This document shows, piece by piece, positions 32,560 to 32,707 of a stretch of 32,707 nt of DNA (position 1 is the first letter of the stretch; each line of letters begins with the position of its first letter). The DNA is from Melioribacter roseus (GTDB lineage: Bacteria; Bacteroidota; Ignavibacteria; Ignavibacteriales; Melioribacteraceae). The notes under the pieces are model-generated. The model was not told the origin of the DNA, made no database searches, and was given only the letters and a program-made list of their open reading frames with translations. Position numbers and translations under genes: made by a program. Location of the stretch: positions 1 through 32,707 of the forward strand of contig DYJK01000032.1 of NCBI GenBank assembly GCA_020723165.1. The letters run 5' to 3'.

Positions 32560-32663
32560 GAACCCACATTAATACTTCAATACTTTTGAATTCTGCCTTT
32601 TTAATTTTTCATTCTTTAAAGAGTGACCCCAACGGGATTCTCCCATAGGGATGCCTTTGTGTA
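32560..32663. repeat. Third, diverged tRNA-Glu tail repeat unit
   Basis: GGAACCCACATTAATAC, an AT-rich flank, then GAGTGACCCCAACGGGATTC and a degenerate copy of the palindromic insert (TCCCATAGGGATGCCTTTG) follow the same order as the 95-bp units. It lies upstream of the tRNA gene on the minus strand, opposite to the two tandem units. The sequence from here to the window end shows nothing else. Confidence 0.7.
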
Positions 32664-32707
32664 ATTCTTCAGTATTTCGGTAACATCAGAGTTATATTTT
32701 AGTAATA

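Overview
The window is an AT-rich bacterial chromosome segment. It most likely comes from the Ignavibacteria or a close relative in the Bacteroidota/Chlorobi group. Three things point there: a type IX secretion C-terminal domain containing YPNPFNPTTNIRFSLP, an E1 alpha-beta fusion of the kind common in that group, and a TonB-dependent receptor with an N-terminal carboxypeptidase-regulatory-like domain. The assignment comes from gene content and sequence style, not from a marker gene. Nearly all genes lie on the minus strand; only the hexosephosphate mutase and the enolase-superfamily gene are on plus.

Layout from left to right. (1) 185-2906: a two-gene unit in which a protein with a possible sigma-70 region 2-like segment precedes a membrane protein with a cytoplasmic zinc-finger (HX3CX2C) anti-sigma-like N-terminus and an extracytoplasmic region with DxDxDG loops. 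(2) 3265-3764: a RelE/YafQ-like toxin and its antitoxin, bracketed by near-identical 24-nt direct repeats. (3) 3916-11069: one coherent run, lpdA-lipB-E1(alpha/beta)-E2-lipA, that supplies a 2-oxo acid dehydrogenase complex plus the two enzymes that build its lipoyl cofactor. (4) 11492-13858: a PAS histidine kinase followed by endonuclease III; divergently, a phosphohexose mutase and an OSBS/NSAR-type enolase-superfamily enzyme. (5) 16482-22384: hydG, hydE, a lipoprotein with TPR-like repeats, a DUF58 protein and typA, all minus. (6) 22756-25160: a DUF559 nuclease-like gene with a double-hairpin repeat upstream, a lipoprotein with an internal duplication, and an S66 LD-carboxypeptidase. (7) 25307-31088: a TonB-dependent receptor and a large T9SS-secreted protein as an operon. 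The operon is preceded by four 11-bp-spaced CTTAAC-like units resembling a Pho box and ends in a clear terminator. (8) 31126-32707: a PlsC-type acyltransferase and tRNA-Glu(UUC), the latter embedded in tandem duplications of its own 3' end.

The intergenic DNA is unusually rich in short repeats. At least six families are visible: hairpins with a constant TAAA/TTTA loop and differing stems; a CACTCTGAGC/GTCGAAG element; a CTCGCCTCGCTT element; CCCTCCC/GGGAGGG double hairpins; TCGTA-rich tracts at gene 3' ends; and a palindrome inserted exactly at the T-loop of duplicated tRNA-Glu tails.

The observations most worth following are the Pho-box-like array upstream of the receptor/T9SS operon, the 830-bp block that looks identical in both halves of the secreted protein while its flanks have diverged (which suggests gene conversion), the tRNA-Glu tail duplications with a palindrome at TTC/GAA, and the divergent sigma/anti-sigma-like pair. 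I found no CRISPR array, rRNA, prophage or complete insertion sequence.
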